In this document: piece after piece, positions 60,901 to 64,000 of the stretch
Position numbering within the stretch: position 1 is the first letter of the stretch
How the letters are laid out: each line of letters begins with the position of its first letter
Assembly (NCBI GenBank): GCA_028564705.1
Contig: JAPXFQ010002824.1
Span: 1,020,501-1,084,500, forward strand
Direction: 5' to 3'
Source of the DNA: Apricaphanius iberus
Lineage: Eukaryota > Chordata > Actinopteri > Cyprinodontiformes > Aphaniidae
Length of the DNA stretch: 64,000 nucleotides
Position numbers and translations under genes: made by a program
The notes under the pieces: generated by a model
The model's database searches: none
What the model was told of the DNA's origin: nothing
What the model saw: the letters and a program-made list of their open reading frames with translations, nothing else

Positions 60901-60956
60901 AATATTTCCAACAAAATCCATTTTAACTGGTGCAAAAACGGTGGAACCCAGTTTGT
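57945..60956 (-). CDS. plekha8: PLEKHA8 (FAPP2), C-terminal glycolipid-transfer domain, 5' part outside the window
   Basis: Four exons on the minus strand, in transcript order: 60956-60898, 60558-60357, 60235-60174, 58142-57945 (stop TGA at 57947-57945). Phases agree and splice sites are GT-AG. They encode KLGSTVFAPVKMDFVGNIK, then TLQSIVLHEVQ, NSATEALLWLRRGVKFLKEF, AYGKTLRQYHGWVVRGVFAL, and end LESDEVV, matching the PLEKHA8 C-terminus. In the family, a PH domain binds Golgi PI4P and ARF1, and the GLTP domain carries glucosylceramide between Golgi membranes. The GLTP lipid-binding residues are visible: D-x3-N-x2-K in MDFVGNIK, the Trp in LLWL and the His in YHGW. The PH domain, the linker and the first GLTP helix must lie beyond 60956, but I could not find them before 64000. 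Plain GLTP is less likely because of the ending LESDEVV. Confidence 0.9.
58310..58580. repeat. Degenerate GATGGA/GACA-type satellite in the last PLEKHA8 intron
   Basis: GATGGATAGA, ACAGATGGATGGACAGA, ATGGATGGATAGATG, GATGGACAAGACAG and similar units are scattered through the stretch, a decayed tetranucleotide array. More of the same occurs at about 59905-60020, beyond the Harbinger-like insertion. Confidence 0.65.
58902..59625 (+). mobile_element. PIF/Harbinger-like element with transposase fragment
   Basis: The ends TGCATTCACACCACAC and GGTGTGAACGCACC are imperfect inverted repeats. The plus strand from 59130 to 59318 encodes EFGEFNNLLQELLMDEVRFQ, then HYFRLSRT, a TAA stop (59214-59216), and FYDLLGSIGAQISYQDANYR and SVSPLERLSICLR, which matches the N-terminal part of Harbinger (HARBI1-like) transposases. 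The catalytic remainder is deleted. The element sits in the last PLEKHA8 intron. Confidence 0.75.
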
Positions 60957-61986
60957 CTGAGAAGAGAGAGTCTATAATAACTTCACTGCTGCTTTTGAAG
61001 TATTACTTTAATATTGCAGTTAGTATGTTTTTAAGATAATGAAGCTGATTTCTAATTTCCAATTAATAAAGTAGGTGTTTTTTGAGAGTGCTCCCCCTAA
61101 ATTATAGGCAACCTTGGTAAGGCTGTTAAAAAGACCTTTAAATTAAGCTAACTGTAATTTGTACAAAAACATACTTGATCACACTTAAAGAAAAAAAATG
61201 CAACCCTCTATTTGAGATTTTCGTTTTCTAATAACGGGGAGAAAATTAAGGTTAATAAAAAAAATATATATATAGTGGTGCGACAAGTATAACAGTTATG
61301 AAAAAGCTTGCTGTTTATGTTGATCAGAACAATATTTGTTTTACTAAGTAATCAATGACTTCATTTGCGTGGGGAAAACATATAATTAGATTGATGAACC
61401 ACTTTTCAAAGCTACTCTTCAAAATGAGAATAATTCAAATTTACATTGATTATAGAAAGTCCTAGAAAAAAAAACTGTCAAAATAGAAAATCTGGTCATG
61501 AGGTTGAATTGTCGTCCTTTAGCAGTGCAACAAGTATTGTTGACTTGCAGTTATGAAACTCTGACTGCTGTGCCCAAACAAGGAGCTTAACCCAGAGAAC
61601 ACCACATTTACAGTGATGAATATTGGCAAACTTCAAAATTTATCAACACTTCATGATGGTTCTTTAAATGGATTGGAACATTTTAGTGTTAGGAACACTA
61701 GTATTATTAGTTGGTTCCATTATACTGCGAAAGACATTACAGGAGAATCTTCAGACCATCTTAAATCAACACCCAAAACGGGAAAAGCTGGTTTAGGATC
61801 AACTGATGTATCAAAAAAAACCAAAAGACAGATATTTTAAAACAGAATTCGTTTCATCTGCTACAGAGACGGAAGGGACTCAACCTTAACATCCTTATCA
61901 GCTAACGACTGCTTGAGGGGAGTGATGAAAGGTACAACAGAAACAAATTCCTGAAGAAATATTGCCCTGACAGTTCAACTAGATTT

Positions 61987-62440
61987 AGGCTGTTTTCACA
62001 TGTGTGGCCGTGCCAGAATACGGTCAGAGAAAATGCTAATTTCTTCTGTTCAGATGGCACGTATTTGACCCGTACTGGAATTCAGTGTTTTACTACAACT
62101 AAACAGCAGGTGGCGGTATACAAATAATTCTGTAGCTGTCCAACAAACAAGGGAGTGAGAAGTACCGACGTCATAAAACGAGCGACAGCCGTTTGTAAAC
62201 AAATGTAAACAAACTGGTCTACTGGTCAACTACTACCTGAGCCATCTACAGGGTGACTGTTGTAGTAAACACGCCGTTTTGTAATCTGCTGTGTTGCTGT
62301 GAGATGCTTAAATCGCGTAGTTTTGATATTTTTATGGTCGCGAGGTGATTCTGTAATTTCGGCCGGCGGTGCCGTCATTTCCGCGTTTTGACCAAATACG
62401 GTATCCGAGTACAGACTACCATACCATGTGAAAACGCCCT
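61987..62440. mobile_element. TIR element (MITE)
   Basis: The left part GGCTGTTTTCACATG and the right part CATGTGAAAACGCCC are imperfect inverted repeats (14 of 15 bases agree). The interior is non-coding, with GC-rich patches (62355-62385). The target duplication is not clear, so the superfamily is undetermined. Confidence 0.55.
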
Positions 62441-63079
62441 CAGACTGATACCTAAACTAAACTGGACTGAGACTCCTGGCCTCAAACATGTTCTGCTATA
62501 TCAATCAAAAAGCTAGTCCATAGGTTTCAAAACATGTGGCACTCAAAGCAGAGATGACGTCACCAGCCACAATCAGAGATGTACAAGTGGAGAAAACTAC
62601 CAGGACAACATGAGAATTCGAAGCGGATGTTTACTCTAGTTTTCTGGCACTATTGATAGTCTCCGTGGGCCTCCGTGTCGCATGAAGGCGACAACAGCTG
62701 AAGGCGCAGGGAGCCGGTGTCGCCGAGACTGCACCAGCGACTCGGGTTGGTCCAGGTTGGAGAAAGGGATTTTTTCAGTATGTTCATTCAACTTTTTATT
62801 TAAACTTTTTGTAGACGACGAGGACATAGTGATGTAACCACGTGTTCAAAAACCAGTAAATGTGTTTTATCCACATACGCTCACGTATGGGATCCGCATC
62901 CATGTATCCTGGACCAGCCTTTTATGGTTATATTTTGTGAAGCTGTCAATACTTTTAAATGATTGTGCATCATTTTGTTCAATTTCAACAATATTTCAAA
63001 GGATATTTCCAGAGATGGATGGTAAAAACTACACTGTAATTTTAAGAAAGTTTTCCGAATCATTGGTCTGATCTAATTG

Positions 63080-63844
63080 AAATATTTAACTCATCCCTCC
63101 TGTCAGGTGTCTTCCCCCAGACTTTAAAACCAGCAGTTATCAAACCATTACTAAAGAACAACAACCTGGACAACACACTAATGCAGAACTACAGGCCAAT
63201 CTTGCATTCATCAGCAAGATTCTTGAAAAAGCTATATATTAAGAGTTAAATAGCTTCCAAACAACTATTTAAAAAAAAATATTCTGGTTTCTCTGCTCAC
63301 CACAACAAAGAGACTCCCTTGTCAAAGTTTTCAATGATATCATAGTGCTGGTTCTGTTGGACCTCAGTGCAGCATTTGGCACAGTTGGTCATATACTATT
63401 GATATATTGATACAGTTGATATACTATTGAAATGACTGGAGACCTGGGTTAGCGCCTCTCGTATAGTACTTGCCTGGTTTGAGTCTTACCTTAAGAACAT
63501 GAAATTATTTGTGTGAAAAGGCAATTTTTGAACACAAAAGAAATTACATGTGAGGTGCCCCAGGGCTCCATCCTATTTAATATCTACATGCTCCCTGCTA
63601 TTCCAGATTACAACCAATAAAATTATTTACCTAAACTATGCAGATTACACTGAGTTTTACATTATGATGTAGCCAGGTGACCTTTGATCCCATCCAAACC
63701 TTAAATGAATGCATTAAGCAAATCAATAGCTGGATGCCCCATAATTTTCTCCAACTGAATAGAAACATAACCAAAGTAATTATCTTTGGACCGGAAGAAG
63801 AACGATGAAGAATCAGCACAAAGCTTCATTTGATACTATAGATC
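63080..63844 (+). mobile_element. L2-like LINE reverse-transcriptase remnant
   Basis: Plus-strand wording includes LLSGVFPQTLKPAVIKPLLK, then QNYRPI, FISKILEKA, DLSAAFGTVGHILL and [17 protein letters not shown], successive blocks of an L2/CR1-type reverse transcriptase. Frameshifts, stops and deletions make it dead. At 63845 it is broken by the same kind of insert as the LINE in HACL1 intron 4. Confidence 0.8.
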
Positions 63845-64000
63845 AGGGGTCTCATTTATCAAGCTTGCTTACATAGAAAACGGGGTTTTAAAAGTATGTC
63901 AGCGACTTTCTATGGAAAAAAATTTGGATTTATAGTAAAAAAACGTGGCGGAAAAATGTGTGTAACTTTGAGTGCACTGAGGACCTTCGTTATTCACTTT
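63845..64000. mobile_element. TIR insert in LINE (5' part, cut by the window end)
   Basis: GGGGTCTCATTTATCAAGC starts a segment that runs parallel to the minus strand of 32239 downward (shared AAAACGGGGT, then ACGTG.CGGAAAAATGTGTG). It follows the LINE at the same internal position as in the other copy. The other terminus lies beyond the window. Confidence 0.6.

Larger units (their letters stand above)
60957..64000. other. PLEKHA8 upstream intron / repeat region
   Basis: Nothing here resembles earlier PLEKHA8 exons. It contains a TIR element (61987-62440), an unrecognised 63-codon minus-strand frame (62636-62827), an L2-like LINE (63080-63844) and the start of a TIR insert in that LINE (63845-64000). 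It is probably intron sequence of PLEKHA8. Confidence 0.4.

Noticed and set aside
62636..62827. 63-codon minus-strand frame starting with a Ser-rich stretch
   Set aside because: Considered as an earlier PLEKHA8 exon, but it matches neither the PH domain nor the linker or first GLTP helix.

Overview
The window looks like vertebrate nuclear DNA, most probably from a teleost fish. Four multi-exon genes can be reconstructed with GT-AG introns, the introns are short, and they are full of fish-type Tc1-like, hAT-like, Harbinger-like and L2-like repeat remnants. I cannot name the species. All gene names rest on matching translated exons to vertebrate proteins I know; no search was run.

Layout: 1-5.8 kb holds no recognisable gene, only repeats, one clean hAT-type MITE and a weak TATA-containing promoter candidate. 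ANKRD28 (+) runs from 6099 to 27714 in 28 coding exons that join without a break into 1052 residues. HACL1 (+) runs from 29644 to 39441 in 17 exons (568 residues, peroxisomal C-terminus SNL). COLQ (+) runs from 41659 to 52355 in 17 exons (449 residues: signal peptide, PRAD, collagen stem, Cys-rich end). PLEKHA8/FAPP2 (-) enters from the right, and only its last four coding exons (57945-60956), encoding most of the glycolipid-transfer domain, are visible. The last 3 kb are MITE and L2 LINE remnants.

ANKRD28-HACL1-COLQ in one orientation matches the tetrapod block (human 3p25), except that no biotinidase gene lies between ANKRD28 and HACL1. PLEKHA8 beside COLQ is not the human arrangement. The genes are functionally unrelated: a PP6 phosphatase scaffold, a peroxisomal alpha-oxidation lyase, the collagen tail of synaptic acetylcholinesterase and a Golgi glucosylceramide transporter. 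They share no operon-like logic.

I found no clearly new biological system. The most unusual structural signal is a pair of L2-like LINE copies, about 31 kb apart and in opposite orientation, that carry the same foreign insert at the same internal site. Other points worth checking are a COLQ upstream ORF whose stop overlaps the COLQ start codon, a changed first heparin-binding cluster in COLQ, a PTS1 variant in HACL1, an ACTAG-rich stretch in COLQ intron 1, and several well-delimited TIR elements.
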